DNA from: Dehalococcoidia bacterium
GTDB lineage: Bacteria > Chloroflexota > Dehalococcoidia > Lucifugimonadales > SHYT01
Length of the DNA: 64,000 bases
Direction: 5' to 3'
NCBI GenBank assembly: GCA_009693055.1
Contig: SHYA01000002.1
Coordinates: forward strand, 1 to 64,000
In this document: positions 27,637 through 37,378 of the stretch, one piece after another
Numbering within the stretch: the first letter of the stretch is position 1
How the letters are laid out: the number at the start of each line of letters is the position of its first letter
Program-made: the position numbers and the translations under genes
Notes under the pieces: generated by a model
What the model was told of the DNA's origin: nothing
What the model saw: the letters and a program-made list of their open reading frames with translations, nothing else
Database searches by the model: none

Positions 27637-28701
27637 TCACTCTTGAGCTTCCTCCGCTAGGGTGAGCAGCCGCGCGGGGGTGAGCGCCTCGGCGGGGAGC
27701 TCCGGCGCCCAAGCCACGTAACCCGGCGCGACGGTCCCGTCTGGAGAGACGGCTTCCAGCTCCAATCCCTGTCTGACGAACGGCGTGCGGAGGTAACCGA
27801 GCGCGGCAACCCCCACGGCGTCCGGTGCGCGGGCGGCGCTGGTGAGCACGCCGACGTCCACGTCCTCGATGCGGAGCCTGGAGCCGGGCGGCGGTGGCGT
27901 CTCGGCCGAGAGGGCCAGGCGCACGAGGTGGCGCTGCACCTTGTGGTAGGTGTGCAGCCGCGCCACGACCTCCTGCCCCACGTAGCACCCCTTGGTCCAG
28001 GACACCGCGCGCTCCAGGTTGGCCTCCAACGGGTTGTAGTCCTGGGTGAGCTCGCGCCCGTACAGCGGGACGCCTGCCTGGACGCGGAGCATTTCCCACA
28101 CCTCCGGGCCGACCTCAAGCGCGCCCAGGCCTCTGCCGGTCTCCACCAGGTGCGCCCGCAACGACGCCGCGGCGGAGGCCGGCCCGACGACGTCGTAACC
28201 GGGCACGCCGAGCGGGTCTGTGCGGGCTATCAGGAGCTGGGCGCCCTGCCAGTCGGTGAGCGCGCAGGTCCACGCCGCGAGCCCGGCCAGCCGGCGGTCA
28301 AACGCCCGGCCCAGCAGCTCGGGGGCGCGAGGGCCGCTAAGCGTGAGCTGGGTGGTTTCGGCGGAGACGTCGGCAAAGGCGGCGTCTTCGGTGATCGTGT
28401 ACTTTTCCAGCCAGGCCGCGACCGTTCCGGCCGCGCCCGCCGAGGTGAGGAGCAAGACCCGCTTCGGGAGGCGCAGCACGGTGAGCAGGTCAAGGATGCG
28501 GCCCTTGTTCGTGGTGAGCATGGTGGCCTCACCTTGCCCGGGGGCGAGGGTGTCCGTGCGGTTGGTGCCCAAGCGGTTGAGCAGGTCCAGGACGTCCGCG
28601 CCGCGCGCCTCGATTCGCCCAAAGGCGCTGCGGTTGGCGATGATGCTTGACTCGCTCGCTGCGCGGTACTGTGCTGCCAGGCCGGCGCTGGTGTTGACCA
28701 T
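27637..28701 (-). CDS. ygfZ: Folate-binding YgfZ/GcvT-like Fe-S assembly protein
   Basis: 354 residues from ATG 28701 (GGGGAG at 5-base spacing; the ORF extends further up but without support). GcvT-like fold with the YgfZ signature KGCYVGQEVVAR (Cys conserved) at the start of the C-terminal third. N-terminal LLNRLGTNRTDTL and GRILDLLTVLRL are typical. YgfZ/IBA57 proteins use tetrahydrofolate and help assemble or repair [4Fe-4S] enzymes. An A-type Fe-S carrier gene sits 102 bases upstream on the same strand, so the pair forms a functional unit. Confidence 0.9.
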   Translation of the reverse strand: MVNTSAGLAAQYRAASESSIIANRSAFGRIEARGADVLDLLNRLGTNRTDTLAPGQGEATMLTTNKGRILDLLTVLRLPKRVLLLTSAGAAGTVAAWLEKYTITEDAAFADVSAETTQLTLSGPRAPELLGRAFDRRLAGLAAWTCALTDWQGAQLLIARTDPLGVPGYDVVGPASAAASLRAHLVETGRGLGALEVGPEVWEMLRVQAGVPLYGRELTQDYNPLEANLERAVSWTKGCYVGQEVVARLHTYHKVQRHLVRLALSAETPPPPGSRLRIEDVDVGVLTSAARAPDAVGVAALGYLRTPFVRQGLELEAVSPDGTVAPGYVAWAPELPAEALTPARLLTLAEEAQE

Positions 28702-28803
28702 GTGCTCCCCATGTGTTTCTGAGAGCGTGGTGCTCACAGCGCTCCGAGAAGCGAACCGCCCGCTTGGGGCGGGCGGCAAAGTTGCCCGAAGAGCGGCGTG
28801 GAA

Positions 28804-29163
28804 CTAAACGGAGAAGGAGTTGCCGCACCCGCAGGTGGACTTGGCGTTGGGGTTGGAAAACACGAACCCCTTGCCGTTGAGCCCGTCGGAGAAGTCCAGC
28901 ACGGTGCCGGCAAGGAAGACATAACTCTTCTTGTTGATAGCCAGACGGACTCCGAGCTGCTCAATCACCTTGTCGTCCGCCTCGGGGTGGGCGGCCAGCG
29001 CCAACTGGTACACAAGGCCGGAGCAGCCGCCACCCTTCACCGCGACCCGCAGCACGAAGTCATCGCCCAGACTATCCCTCACGGCGAAGTGCCTAGCCTT
29101 CTCGGCCGCCTTCTCGGTGATGCGGATGGTGTTTGCTGGAACAGCGGGCGCATCCGTTGTCAT
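28804..29163 (-). CDS. A-type iron-sulfur carrier (IscA/ErpA family)
   Basis: 119 residues. The three cluster-ligand cysteines are present: GGGCSGL and the C-terminal CGCG (STCGCGNSFSV). The leading ~15 residues are a variable extension. It delivers Fe-S clusters to target enzymes such as LipA, encoded 2 kb away. Likely co-transcribed with ygfZ. Confidence 0.94.
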   Translation of the reverse strand: MTTDAPAVPANTIRITEKAAEKARHFAVRDSLGDDFVLRVAVKGGGCSGLVYQLALAAHPEADDKVIEQLGVRLAINKKSYVFLAGTVLDFSDGLNGKGFVFSNPNAKSTCGCGNSFSV

Positions 29164-29269
29164 TTCAGCCCTCGCTTGGCGATACCGTCAGGGGATTGTT
29201 GACGCCCGATACCGACTTTCCCTCTTCACGGTAGCAGCGGCCCGCCGACGTGTCAAGGATCAGGTGTGG

Positions 29270-30109
29270 CTACTCCTCTTCGGGCTCATCGCTCACTCTC
29301 GGAGCTGCGCCCTTGCGCCTTGGCCGCTCTTCGTCTGCTTCCTCCTCCGCAGCTTCGCTCGCTTCCTCCTCCGGGGCTTGTTCCTCCAGGGTCTCCTCGC
29401 CCTCCTCCTCAAGCCCTGCGGCCTCCTGCAGGTAATCGATCCCCTCCGCGCTGGAAGGGAACGAGACGACGTTGGCAAGGGAGGGGTGCTGGTACTCTTC
29501 GCGGATGAGCAGGGAGAGCCGTTTGCCCGCCACGGAGGCAATTGCCGCAACGTACCGGTTGCCTCCGTTCATGAGGCGGGTGAGTCGTAAGGTCAACCTG
29601 GGAGGCAGCCTGCCGAGTAGCTCGCCGCTCGCCGTATGCACCACCACGGCGCGCTGTTCCTGGCGGAGCTGTACCGCGTCTCCCACAGCGAGCTTGGCGA
29701 GCTGTTGTGGGCTGGCTCCAACGATAAGCTCGGTCAGACAGGTCTTGCCGCTTTCCTCCAAGAACAGCTTAGGCGCCAGGCCGGGGGCGGTCTTCCGCTG
29801 TTTCTTCACATCTTTCAGGCCGGCGATACGGTCCAGATTTTTCTTGGCGATGGGGTTTGATGGCGAGAGGGCCATTGCTTTCTGAAAAGCACGGCGTGCC
29901 TCGGTATACCGGCCCAGCTCCGAGAGGGACCTGCCAAGACGGTTGAGGGCCTCAAGGTCGTTGGGGTTGGCGTCCAGAACATCGGCATTTGCTTGAGCCG
30001 CGGCCTCCCACCGGCCCTGGTTCGCGAGCGCGATGGCTTCCCGTTCGCGTTCCTTAACGTTTTTCGTGACACTTTTTGGAGTTTTTTCGGAGGTCTCTTT
30101 CGTCGTCAT
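29270..30109 (-). CDS. TPR-repeat protein with acidic tail
   Basis: 279 residues. Residues ~20-95 form two to three TPR units (AIALANQGRWEAAAQANADV, LGRSLSELGRYTEARRAFQK, ALSPSNPIAKKNLDRI). Residues ~105-215 are a separate beta-rich domain (AVGDAVQLRQEQRAVVVHTASG; RYVAAIASVAGKRLSLLIRE) like those seen in some Chloroflexota hypothetical proteins. The last ~50 residues are strongly acidic (EEEGEETLEEQAPEEE) and end in a basic patch. It is cytoplasmic and likely mediates protein contacts. Confidence 0.75.
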   Translation of the reverse strand: MTTKETSEKTPKSVTKNVKEREREAIALANQGRWEAAAQANADVLDANPNDLEALNRLGRSLSELGRYTEARRAFQKAMALSPSNPIAKKNLDRIAGLKDVKKQRKTAPGLAPKLFLEESGKTCLTELIVGASPQQLAKLAVGDAVQLRQEQRAVVVHTASGELLGRLPPRLTLRLTRLMNGGNRYVAAIASVAGKRLSLLIREEYQHPSLANVVSFPSSAEGIDYLQEAAGLEEEGEETLEEQAPEEEASEAAEEEADEERPRRKGAAPRVSDEPEEE

Positions 30110-30125
30110 CGTGCTCTCTGCGTGT

Positions 30126-30533
30126 TCAGCCCCGCCCTTGAGCGCGGAGCAGGCGGTGTTCCACGGCTGTGCACCGGTCCATGACGACGTCCAGTCCAGC
30201 TTGGGCGGCCTTGTCGGCAGCCCCCTGGTTCACGATGCCCAGCTGCATCCACACGGCCTTAGCGTGGATGGCGATCGCCTGGTCAACGATCGGCGGCACG
30301 TCCTCGGCGCGCCGGAAGATGTCCACGACGTCCACCGGCTCAGGCACCTTGTCCAGCGAGAGGTAGCACCGTTCGCCGAGGACCTCCTGCGCGTTGGGGT
30401 TGACGGGGATGATGCGGTACCCCTGCTGCTGGAGGTAACGGGCGACGGCGTGGCTCTCCCGCTCCGGATTGGGGGAGAGGCCCACCACGGCGATGACCTT
30501 GCTCTCTTTGAGGATCTGCGCCGGCGTTCTCAT
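30126..30533 (-). CDS. CoA-binding domain protein (YccU-like)
   Basis: 135 residues of a Rossmann-type CoA-binding domain: VIAVVGLSPNPERESHAVARYL (nucleotide loop), IIPVNPNAQEVLGERCY, VDVVDIFRRAEDV and AVWMQLGIVNQGAADKA. The same fold forms the first domain of SucD. Its role is not known. Only 16 bases separate it from the TPR gene, so they probably form one transcript. Confidence 0.92.
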   Translation of the reverse strand: MRTPAQILKESKVIAVVGLSPNPERESHAVARYLQQQGYRIIPVNPNAQEVLGERCYLSLDKVPEPVDVVDIFRRAEDVPPIVDQAIAIHAKAVWMQLGIVNQGAADKAAQAGLDVVMDRCTAVEHRLLRAQGRG

Positions 30534-30827
30534 GGCGTCACCTGTCCGAAGATCTGGAAGAGAGGCAGTCGTCGCGGCCTCTCACCAACCTCAGCATGCC
30601 AGTATGCCCGGTTAGCGAGGGGCGTCAAGAGGCTGGTGGCTCTATTTTTCGCCAAAAGGCCAGTCCTCTTGCGAGACGGGTTAGGGATTCGCTTGAGAAC
30701 GTCTTGTGGGGAGTGCGTTGCACCTAACGCGTGGCGCGGCGGGGAGGGATATCGCGCTTTGGGTTCTCGTGCATTTGAGTTGATGCATTTTTTGGTACCT
30801 TCTATCGCACAAGAACCCAACCGATTG

Positions 30828-31391
30828 TTAGCTGCAGCCGTTTCCCAGGATGGCCTTCTCGACCATCGCTTTCGCTTCGTCCAGCAGTCGTCTGGATTCA
30901 GGTCGGGCATGATGGGCCGACTCGATGGAATCCCGGACCTTTTTCTGAATCGAAGCCGGGGCCAGCCAGATGGTGAAGTTCGCGACCACTTCTTTCCTCA
31001 ATTCGTTTTGTCCCGATGATCCCGTCCAGCCTCGTTCGGTCTGGAGGAACCCCCAGACGGCATTGAGGAATACACTGAGAAAGACCGGATCGAGTTCGGG
31101 CTTTGTCCGAAGGATGGTGACGTGGCTATCGACAACTGCTTCGACGGATTCCATCATTGTTTGAGCGCGTCCAATCGTGATGTAGCCAGTCGAATTCAAC
31201 AAAACATCTCCCTCTAGTACCGTACCCCGCCCACCAGCACCACCCACGAAGGCGCGAGTTGTCCTTCGGGAGTCCTCCAGTTCGATCGTGGTCTTGCCAA
31301 CGTGTTGGCTGTTGATGACGCACACGTCCCCGGTGTCGTCATAGATCGGCTGAAGCCCCCGCTTCGTCGGACACCGGAGCCAATTCGACAC
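30828..31391 (-). pseudogene. Remnant of a type I restriction specificity subunit (HsdS), 5'-truncated
   Basis: 187 residues resembling the second target-recognition half of HsdS: GLQPIYDDTGDVCVINSQHV, EGDVLLNSTGYITIGRA, DSHVTILRTKPELDPVFLSV and the conserved-helix end IQKKVRDSIESAH with DEAKAMVEKAI. A full HsdS is about 400 residues with two such halves. An in-frame stop lies directly upstream of the first possible start, and no hsdR or hsdM is near. Lower GC than the neighbours. The ~290 bases downstream (30534-30827) show nothing I can support and are probably part of the same insertion scar. Confidence 0.75.
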
Positions 31392-31485
31392 CTACGCGAG
31401 AGATCGCGCGCTTTGCTTTACAGGTTCGCCTTCCTTATGCTAGGCTCCCTAACGCTTATATGGCTCGCAGCGCAGAGGAGGGTTC

Positions 31486-32619
31486 ATGAAGGTCGGTGTC
31501 ACCCTGTTCGCACAGAACTACACGGACTGGGACCGCTTCCAGTCGGGGGCGTTCACCAGGAAACCCAAGGTGCCGGACCACCAGGCGTACTACGAGGACC
31601 TGAAGATCGGGGAGCTTGCGGAGCCGCTTGGCTTTGACTCCGTCTGGTCGGTAGAGCACCACTTCACACCGTACACCATGGTGCCGAATGTGCTCCAGTT
31701 CCTTACCTACTTCGCCGCAAAGACGGAGCGGGTTGACCTTGGGACGATGGTGGTGGTGCTGCCGTGGCACGACCCGGTCCAGGTGGCGGAGCAGATCGCC
31801 ATGCTGGACATCATGCTCAAGGGGCGGAAGATCACCATTGGCTTTGGGAGGGGCGCCGGTCAGATAGAGTTCAAGGGGCTGCGCATCCCTATGAGCGAGT
31901 CTCGCGGGAGGTTCGTGGAGAGCTTCGAGATCGTGAAGCGGGCCCTCTCCAGCGAACGGTTCTTCTTTGAGGGGCAGTACTACCAGATTCCTGAGATGAG
32001 TATCCGCCCGCAGCCTCTGTCGAAAGACCTGACCGAGCGGATGTACTGCGCGTGGGGAAGCCCCGAGACGCTCCCGCTGGCCGCGGACGCCGGTCTGGGG
32101 CTGCTCATCATCCCGCAGAAGCCGTGGGAGGACTACCTACCCGAAATGGCCCAGTACAACGCCATCCGCAAGCAGAAGGGCCTGAAGAGCCGCCCGCCGA
32201 TTGCAGTCTGCTGGGTGTACTGCGACGAGACGGAGGAGAAGGCGAGGGAAGGCGCCAAGCAGTACATGGGCAACTACGGGGACAGCGCGCGCCGCCATTA
32301 CGAGTTCGACGACCCTGAGCACTTTAAGGCCGCCAAGGGGTACGAGTACTACGCCAAGCAGTCCGAGGCGCTGAAGCTGAACCCCAACGCCTTCCGGGAC
32401 CTCTTTCACACCACGCAGGTGTGGGGGACGCCGGAGCAGTGCCTGGAGCGGCTGCGCGCCATCCAGAAGACGGTGGATGCGAGCGAGTTCGTCGGCGTGT
32501 TCAAGTACGGCGCGATGCCGGTGGAGAAGGCGGAGCGGAGCATGCGACTGTTTGCGGAGGGCGTGCTGCCGGAGATCCACAAGCACGACGCTACGAAGAA
32601 GGTGGCCGCGAAGGCCTAA
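31486..32619 (+). CDS. LLM-class flavin-dependent monooxygenase
   Basis: 377 residues of luciferase-like TIM-barrel: MKVGVTLFAQNYTDWDRF, GFDSVWSVEHHFTPYTM, LGTMVVVLPWHDPVQVAEQI, ITIGFGRGAGQIEFKGLRI and the flavin-phosphate-contacting region YCAWGSPETLPLAADAG. AGGAGGG precedes the ATG. It is in a different subgroup from the 47757/49060 pair and uses FMN or F420 with O2; substrate unknown. It is flanked by an HsdS remnant and a strong terminator, so it is a single-gene unit. Confidence 0.9.
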   Translation: MKVGVTLFAQNYTDWDRFQSGAFTRKPKVPDHQAYYEDLKIGELAEPLGFDSVWSVEHHFTPYTMVPNVLQFLTYFAAKTERVDLGTMVVVLPWHDPVQVAEQIAMLDIMLKGRKITIGFGRGAGQIEFKGLRIPMSESRGRFVESFEIVKRALSSERFFFEGQYYQIPEMSIRPQPLSKDLTERMYCAWGSPETLPLAADAGLGLLIIPQKPWEDYLPEMAQYNAIRKQKGLKSRPPIAVCWVYCDETEEKAREGAKQYMGNYGDSARRHYEFDDPEHFKAAKGYEYYAKQSEALKLNPNAFRDLFHTTQVWGTPEQCLERLRAIQKTVDASEFVGVFKYGAMPVEKAERSMRLFAEGVLPEIHKHDATKKVAAKA

Positions 32620-32634
32620 CCTGCCGGGTAAGGA

Positions 32635-32672
32635 AGAGCGGCGCCCCGATGAATCGGGACGCCGCTCTTTTT
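32635..32672 (+). terminator. Rho-independent terminator after the LLM gene
   Basis: Stem 32635-32650 pairs with 32653-32668 (AGAGCGGCG...CGCCGCTCT with an inner CCCGAT/ATCGGG; one mismatch), then TTTTT. A very strong intrinsic terminator. Confidence 0.88.
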
Positions 32673-32707
32673 GTTGGAGCAGGACGAGCACAAAACCAAC
32701 CCAGGTG

Positions 32708-32736
32708 GTAGGGGGCAATTCATGAATTGCCCCTAC
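32708..32736. repeat. GTAGGGG palindromic repeat
   Basis: Arms GTAGGGGGCAATTC and GAATTGCCCCTAC around a central AT. The outer GTAGGGGC/GCCCCTAC arms recur, with different centres, at 50939-50970 and 52665-52692. Confidence 0.8.
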
Positions 32737-32845
32737 GAAGACCGCACCGGGGTCGGCGGGCTGCTTTGCGGCCCTGTCCGCGGCGTCCTATAATAAACCT
32801 GGTAGTCCAGAAGCCCCAGAAACCTGTGACGAGGGGAGGAAGCTG

Positions 32846-33748
32846 ATGCCTCAAGGAGTGAACGGCGCCAGCACCGGCACCTGGGAGGTGAAGGTTGGGC
32901 TGGCGCAGATGCTTAAGGGCGGCGTCATCATGGACGTGGTGACGGCGGAACAGGCGAAGCTTGCCGAGGACGCCGGCGCCTGCGCCGTGATGGCGCTGGA
33001 GCGGGTGCCGGCGGACATCCGTGCGGCGGGCGGCGTCGCGCGCATGGCGGACCCGGAGCGCATCCTGGCCATCATGGACGTGGCGACTATACCGGTCATG
33101 GCCAAGTGCCGCATCGGGCACTTCGCCGAGGCCAAGGTGCTGGAGACGATCGGCGTGGACTACATTGACGAGTCTGAGGTCCTGACGCCGGCCGATGAGA
33201 ACAACCACGTGTGGAAGCACGACTTTACTGTGCCTTTTGTGTGCGGATGCCGCGACCTGGGGGAGGCGCTGCGCCGTATCTCTGAGGGCGCCGCGATGAT
33301 CCGAACCAAGGGCGAGGCAGGGACGGGCAACGTGGTGGAGGCCGTCCGGCACATCCGCACGGTGACGAGCGCCATTCGCAAACTGGAAGGGCTGTCGAAT
33401 GAGGAACTGGTGGGGGAGGCCAAGACGATGGGGGCCTCCCTGGAGCTGCTGATGGAAGTCAAACGGCTTGGGCGTCTGCCCGTGGTCAACTTCGCCGCGG
33501 GCGGCCTTGCCACGCCGGCGGACGCGGCGCTCATGATGTGGCTGGGGTGCGACGGGGTCTTTGTCGGGTCGGGCATCTTCAAGTCCGCCGACCCGGAGCG
33601 GCGGGCCAAGGCCATCGTCAAAGCCGTTACCCATTACAAGGACTGGGGCATCGTCGCGGAGGTCTCCAAGGGCCTCGGCGAACCGATGCCTGGGCTGGAT
33701 GTGCGTTCCCTCAAACCCGAGCAGCTCTTGGCGGTGCGCGGCTGGTAA
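32846..33748 (+). CDS. pdxS: Pyridoxal 5'-phosphate synthase, synthase subunit
   Basis: 300 residues of the PdxS TIM-barrel. It builds PLP from ribose-5-phosphate, glyceraldehyde-3-phosphate and ammonia. Lys87 in [10 protein letters not shown] forms the first Schiff base (Lys81 in Bacillus numbering); the second Lys is in [32 protein letters not shown] binds phosphate. The amidotransferase partner pdxT follows after 17 bases. The deoxyxylulose-independent B6 route is thus used. Confidence 0.97.
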   Translation: MPQGVNGASTGTWEVKVGLAQMLKGGVIMDVVTAEQAKLAEDAGACAVMALERVPADIRAAGGVARMADPERILAIMDVATIPVMAKCRIGHFAEAKVLETIGVDYIDESEVLTPADENNHVWKHDFTVPFVCGCRDLGEALRRISEGAAMIRTKGEAGTGNVVEAVRHIRTVTSAIRKLEGLSNEELVGEAKTMGASLELLMEVKRLGRLPVVNFAAGGLATPADAALMMWLGCDGVFVGSGIFKSADPERRAKAIVKAVTHYKDWGIVAEVSKGLGEPMPGLDVRSLKPEQLLAVRGW

Positions 33749-33765
33749 CGGACAGGCGCCCAGCG

Positions 33766-34446
33766 ATGGCCAGGGCGTCCACGACCAACGGTCGCAAGCT
33801 CACCGTCAGGCCGCCCACTCCCACTACGTGGGCGCTAGCCGCTGAAGAAGCGCCCAAGACTGAGACGGCCAAGGTGGGCGTCCTGTCCCTCCAGGGCGAT
33901 TTTCTGGAGCACCTTCTGGTGCTGAAGCACCTGGGCGCTGCTCCCGCCGAGGTTCGCAAGGAGGAACACCTGGCCGGGCTCCAGGGGCTGATCATCCCGG
34001 GCGGCGAGAGCACGACGATCGCTACCTTGATGGATGCGTGGGGCCTGCGGGACGCCATCTGCCGCCGCGCCGCTCAGGGGATGGCCATCTGGGGAAGCTG
34101 CGCGGGGATGATCCTCATCGCCTCCCGCCTGCAAGACGACCGCCCGAAGCCTCTGGGACTGATGGATATCACGGTGGCGCGCAACGCTTTTGGGCGCCAG
34201 GTGGACAGCTTTGCGGCGGATCTGGCGGTCCCCGCGCTCGGTCCGAAGGCGTTTCACGCCATCTTTATCAGGGCGCCTGTTATCGTCCAGGCTGGGCCGC
34301 GCGTTGAGGTGCTGGCGCGTCTGCAGGACGGGACCCCCGTGGCGGCGCGGCAGGGGAAGCTGTTGGCCACGGCGTTCCACCCTGAGCTGACCGACGATGA
34401 CCGTTTCCATCGCTACTTCCTGGACATCGCGAAGGGGGTTGCCTAA
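33766..34446 (+). CDS. pdxT: Pyridoxal 5'-phosphate synthase, glutaminase subunit
   Basis: 226 residues, with about 35 N-terminal residues more than typical PdxT; the conserved domain starts at KVGVLSLQGDFLEH. Class I glutamine amidotransferase triad: Cys in IWGSCAGMIL, His and Glu in ATAFHPELT. PGGEST forms the oxyanion-strand turn. It supplies ammonia to PdxS. No start codon with an RBS is visible nearer the domain, so the extension is probably real. Confidence 0.94.
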   Translation: MARASTTNGRKLTVRPPTPTTWALAAEEAPKTETAKVGVLSLQGDFLEHLLVLKHLGAAPAEVRKEEHLAGLQGLIIPGGESTTIATLMDAWGLRDAICRRAAQGMAIWGSCAGMILIASRLQDDRPKPLGLMDITVARNAFGRQVDSFAADLAVPALGPKAFHAIFIRAPVIVQAGPRVEVLARLQDGTPVAARQGKLLATAFHPELTDDDRFHRYFLDIAKGVA

Positions 34447-34469
34447 GCTTGGACGTGAGGAGGTGACGT

Positions 34470-36170
34470 TTGCCGCAGCCGGCCTCTGATAGCGAGCAAG
34501 CAGCAGCCAATCGCCCCTCGCCTCGGCAGCGGGTGGTCGTGGACGACCTGGAGGGTCTGCTCCAGGCGCTGCCGCCGCACATCAGGAACGAGCTTGCCCG
34601 GGAGGGCGACCTGCAGGGGTTGCTGGAGGTGGTGACGGACCTCGGACGCGTCCCGCAGGCGCGCTTTCGCGATCAGGAGCGGGACCTTGGTTCGCAGGAG
34701 ACCTCCACTGAGGACATGGACTACGTTGTCTCGCGTATTGGCGCCTTTGGCGAGGACAACCGCGCGGGCATTGAGCGCACGCTGCACCGGATTTCGTGCA
34801 TCCGCAACCGGAAGGGGCGGGTGGTCGGGCTCACGCTGCGCGTTGGCCGCGCGGTGTTCGGAACGATTGACATTATTGACGACCTGGTCTTCAGCGGAAA
34901 GAGCATCCTGTTGCTCGGCCGGCCCGGCGTCGGCAAAACGACGATGCTGCGCGAGGTGGCCCGGATACTGGCGGACAGCGCCCACAAGCGCGTGGTGGTC
35001 GTGGACACCTCCAACGAGATCGCGGGCGACGGGGACATCCCGCATTCGGGCATCGGGAGGGCGCGGAGGATGCAGGTCAAGAGCCCCGTGCTGCAGCACG
35101 ATGTGATGATTGAGGCGGTGGAGAACCACATGCCGCAGGTGATCGTCATTGACGAGATGGGGACGGAGTTGGAGGCCGCCGCAGCCCGCACGATTGCGGA
35201 GCGGGGGGTGCAGCTCATCGCCACGGCGCACGGGAACACGCTGGAGAACCTGATACTCAACCCCACGCTTGCAGACCTGGTGGGGGGCATCCAGCCGGTC
35301 ACGCTGAGCGACGAAGAGGCGAGGCGGCGGGGCACGCAGAAGACGGTGTTGGAGCGGAAGTCTCCGCCCACGTTCACCATCCTGGTGGAGATTCAGACGT
35401 GGGACCGCGTGGTGGTCTATGACGACGTGGCCGCCGCGGTGGACCGTTTGCTCCGGGGCTTTGCCGTAATCCCCGAGGTCCGCGAGGTGGACGAGGACGG
35501 GGGGGTGCGGAAGACCGAGGGGGAGCCGGTGGTGCTGGAGAGCGCCGTTGGGACGGGCCTTGACGACCTTGGGCCGTTCCCGCCGGAGCGCCGCACCTGG
35601 CGTCGGCGCGGTCCGGAACCGTCCAGACCGGGCCGGGAGCCGCTTTCGGGGGTCCGTGCGAGGGCGGAAGCCGCCGAGCTCGCTGCGCCGCCGCCTGCCC
35701 CGTCCGGCAAGACGGTGCGCGTGTACCCGTTCGGGGTGGCGCGTGACCGGTTATTCCAGGGGGTCCGCGCGGCGGGTGGAGTCTTAGAGGTTGTGGAGAC
35801 GCCGCAGCAGGCGGACATCATCCTCACGACGAAGACGCACTACCGGCGCAAGTCGGAGGTGCTCAAGAACGCGGAGCAGGCGGGCAAGTCCATCTACGTG
35901 CTGCGCCGCAACTCGGAGAGCCAGGTGGAGCAATTTGCGCGCAGCCTGTCGCCCAGCAACATCGACGGGACGCAGCGGGTGATGAACGAGGGGCTTGCGG
36001 ACGCGGAGACGGCCGCCATGCAGGTGATGGGCGGCGCCGCCTCCGTGGAGCTGGCGCCCCAGGACGCGTACATCCGGCGCTTGCAGCACCAGCTCGCCGA
36101 GCGGTACAACCTGGCCTCTGCCAGCACGGGACGCGAGCCGTACCGGCGCGTTATCATCTACAAGCCGTAG
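34470..36170 (+). CDS. AAA/SpoIIIAA-like ATPase with R3H domain
   Basis: 566 residues. TTG 34470 (GTG 34464 in frame is an alternative) with a strong GAGGAGGTGA RBS. The N-terminal third is a helical region shared with Ycf45/SpoIIIAA-like proteins. The ATPase core has Walker [18 protein letters not shown], Walker [17 protein letters not shown] and sensor [16 protein letters not shown] Pro/Arg-rich linker (~375-425) leads to a [16 protein letters not shown] domain, and the C-terminus ends with an R3H motif-like segment ([19 protein letters not shown]). R3H domains bind single-stranded nucleic acid. Conserved in Chloroflexota and Cyanobacteria; the precise role is not established. Confidence 0.88.
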   Translation: MPQPASDSEQAAANRPSPRQRVVVDDLEGLLQALPPHIRNELAREGDLQGLLEVVTDLGRVPQARFRDQERDLGSQETSTEDMDYVVSRIGAFGEDNRAGIERTLHRISCIRNRKGRVVGLTLRVGRAVFGTIDIIDDLVFSGKSILLLGRPGVGKTTMLREVARILADSAHKRVVVVDTSNEIAGDGDIPHSGIGRARRMQVKSPVLQHDVMIEAVENHMPQVIVIDEMGTELEAAAARTIAERGVQLIATAHGNTLENLILNPTLADLVGGIQPVTLSDEEARRRGTQKTVLERKSPPTFTILVEIQTWDRVVVYDDVAAAVDRLLRGFAVIPEVREVDEDGGVRKTEGEPVVLESAVGTGLDDLGPFPPERRTWRRRGPEPSRPGREPLSGVRARAEAAELAAPPPAPSGKTVRVYPFGVARDRLFQGVRAAGGVLEVVETPQQADIILTTKTHYRRKSEVLKNAEQAGKSIYVLRRNSESQVEQFARSLSPSNIDGTQRVMNEGLADAETAAMQVMGGAASVELAPQDAYIRRLQHQLAERYNLASASTGREPYRRVIIYKP

Positions 36171-36236
36171 AGCGTTCCGGCAGTTCCGGTCAACGTTCTC
36201 ACGTCAACGCCAGCACCGGGCGGGGAGGAGCAGCAC

Positions 36237-36989
36237 GTGACCAGGCGGCGCATAATGGGCAGCCGCGGCCTCTTCATCAGCCTTGAGGGCGGCGAGGGGT
36301 CCGGCAAGACCACCCAGGCGGAGCGGCTCCTCCGCCGGTTGCGCGAGGCGGGCGAGAAGGCCGCGTCGGTGAAGGAGCCGGGCAGCACGCCCCTGGGCGA
36401 CCGGCTGCGGGAGCTGTTGAAGGGGAACTTGCCCATGTCGCCGACGACCGAGCTGCTGCTGTTCGTCGCGGCACGCGCCGAGCTGGTCAGCGCGGTGCTG
36501 TGGCCCACGCTGGAGCGCGGCATCCACGTCATCGCGGACCGGTACGCCGACTCCACGCTCGCGTACCAGGGCTACGGCCACCGGATGAGCCTGGTGACGA
36601 TTGAGGGGCTGAACGGGATTGCGACGGGCGGCCTGAAGCCGGACGTGACGTTTCTGCTGGCGCTTCCCGCCCAACAGGGACTCAAGCGGACCCGTTCGCA
36701 GGCGAGCCTGGGCTCTGCTATGGCGGGCGAGGGCAGGGAGTCGGAAGAAGGGCTGGAGCGGTTTGAGCAGCGCTCCCTCGCGTTTCACCAGCGGGTGCTG
36801 GACGGCTACCGTCGGCTGGCGGCGCAGGAGCCGGAGCGGTGGTGCGTGCTGGACGCGACCCGGCCCGTGGACGAGGTGAGCGCGGCGGTCTGGAAGCGGG
36901 TGCAACCGGAGCTACGGCGCGTGCGGCGGCTGGCTAGGCGACGCTCCGCGCTTCCTGTGGCGGAGCAGGCGCGGCCACGGCTGCTGTAG
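36237..36989 (+). CDS. tmk: Thymidylate kinase
   Basis: 250 residues. P-loop FISLEGGEGSGKTTQAERL, the DR(Y/H) motif IADRYADSTLAYQGYG, and lid region QGLKRTRSQ. It phosphorylates dTMP to dTDP. GTG 36237 has GGAGGAGC upstream. After about residue 215 the tail is Arg-rich (RRVRRLARRRSALP), longer than usual for Tmk. The last 66 bases (36924-36989) are duplicated at 37317-37382 (see repeat entry). Confidence 0.94.
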   Translation: MTRRRIMGSRGLFISLEGGEGSGKTTQAERLLRRLREAGEKAASVKEPGSTPLGDRLRELLKGNLPMSPTTELLLFVAARAELVSAVLWPTLERGIHVIADRYADSTLAYQGYGHRMSLVTIEGLNGIATGGLKPDVTFLLALPAQQGLKRTRSQASLGSAMAGEGRESEEGLERFEQRSLAFHQRVLDGYRRLAAQEPERWCVLDATRPVDEVSAAVWKRVQPELRRVRRLARRRSALPVAEQARPRLL

Positions 36990-37024
36990 GCGACAGCCCC
37001 GCTGGCAGCCAACGCCCTTCCGGC

Positions 37025-37378
37025 TCATCGCAAGGCCTCTCGCAGGAAGTCAAACAGATGCTCCTCCCCAGGCTTAACGCCGAACATGTCGTCAATTTGC
37101 CCGTCGCTGGTGACAGCGGCCAACGAGCTGCCACGTCGGATTACATAGATGGGTGGTGGGAGGCACGGAGTTGGGTCGCAGGGCCCCATCCATTCATTAA
37201 GCACTTCGTCTATGTACGCGTCCTGCGGAAGCTTAATTTCCTTGCCAGCAACTTGGATAGTAGCTCCTGCCGTCTCTGGCTTGGCCGCTTCGGCTTTTTG
37301 AGATGACTCCAGGAACCGGCGCTTGGCCCGGCGGCGCTCCGCACTCCCAGCAGCGGAGCAGATGCGGCCACGGCTGCT
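37025..37378 (-). pseudogene. Open frame of ~117 codons without a start codon; possible gene remnant
   Basis: The minus strand is open from a stop at 37379-37381 down to TGA at 37025-37027. The product is protein-like in its C-terminal two thirds: IQVAGKEIKLPQDAYIDEVL, then NEWMGPC and PPPIYVIRRGSSLAAVTSDG, ending HLFDFLREALR. No ATG, GTG or TTG occurs near its 5' end; the 5' part is antisense to the copied tmk tail. It may be a 5'-truncated gene brought in with the insert. The plus strand also has an 82-codon frame (37058-37306) that looks less protein-like. The remainder up to the HU promoter (37383-37549) shows nothing recognisable. Confidence 0.3.

Noticed and set aside
37058-37306. 82-codon plus-strand frame downstream of tmk
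   Set aside because: No RBS; composition rich in Trp/Arg/Ser and less protein-like than the opposite strand.
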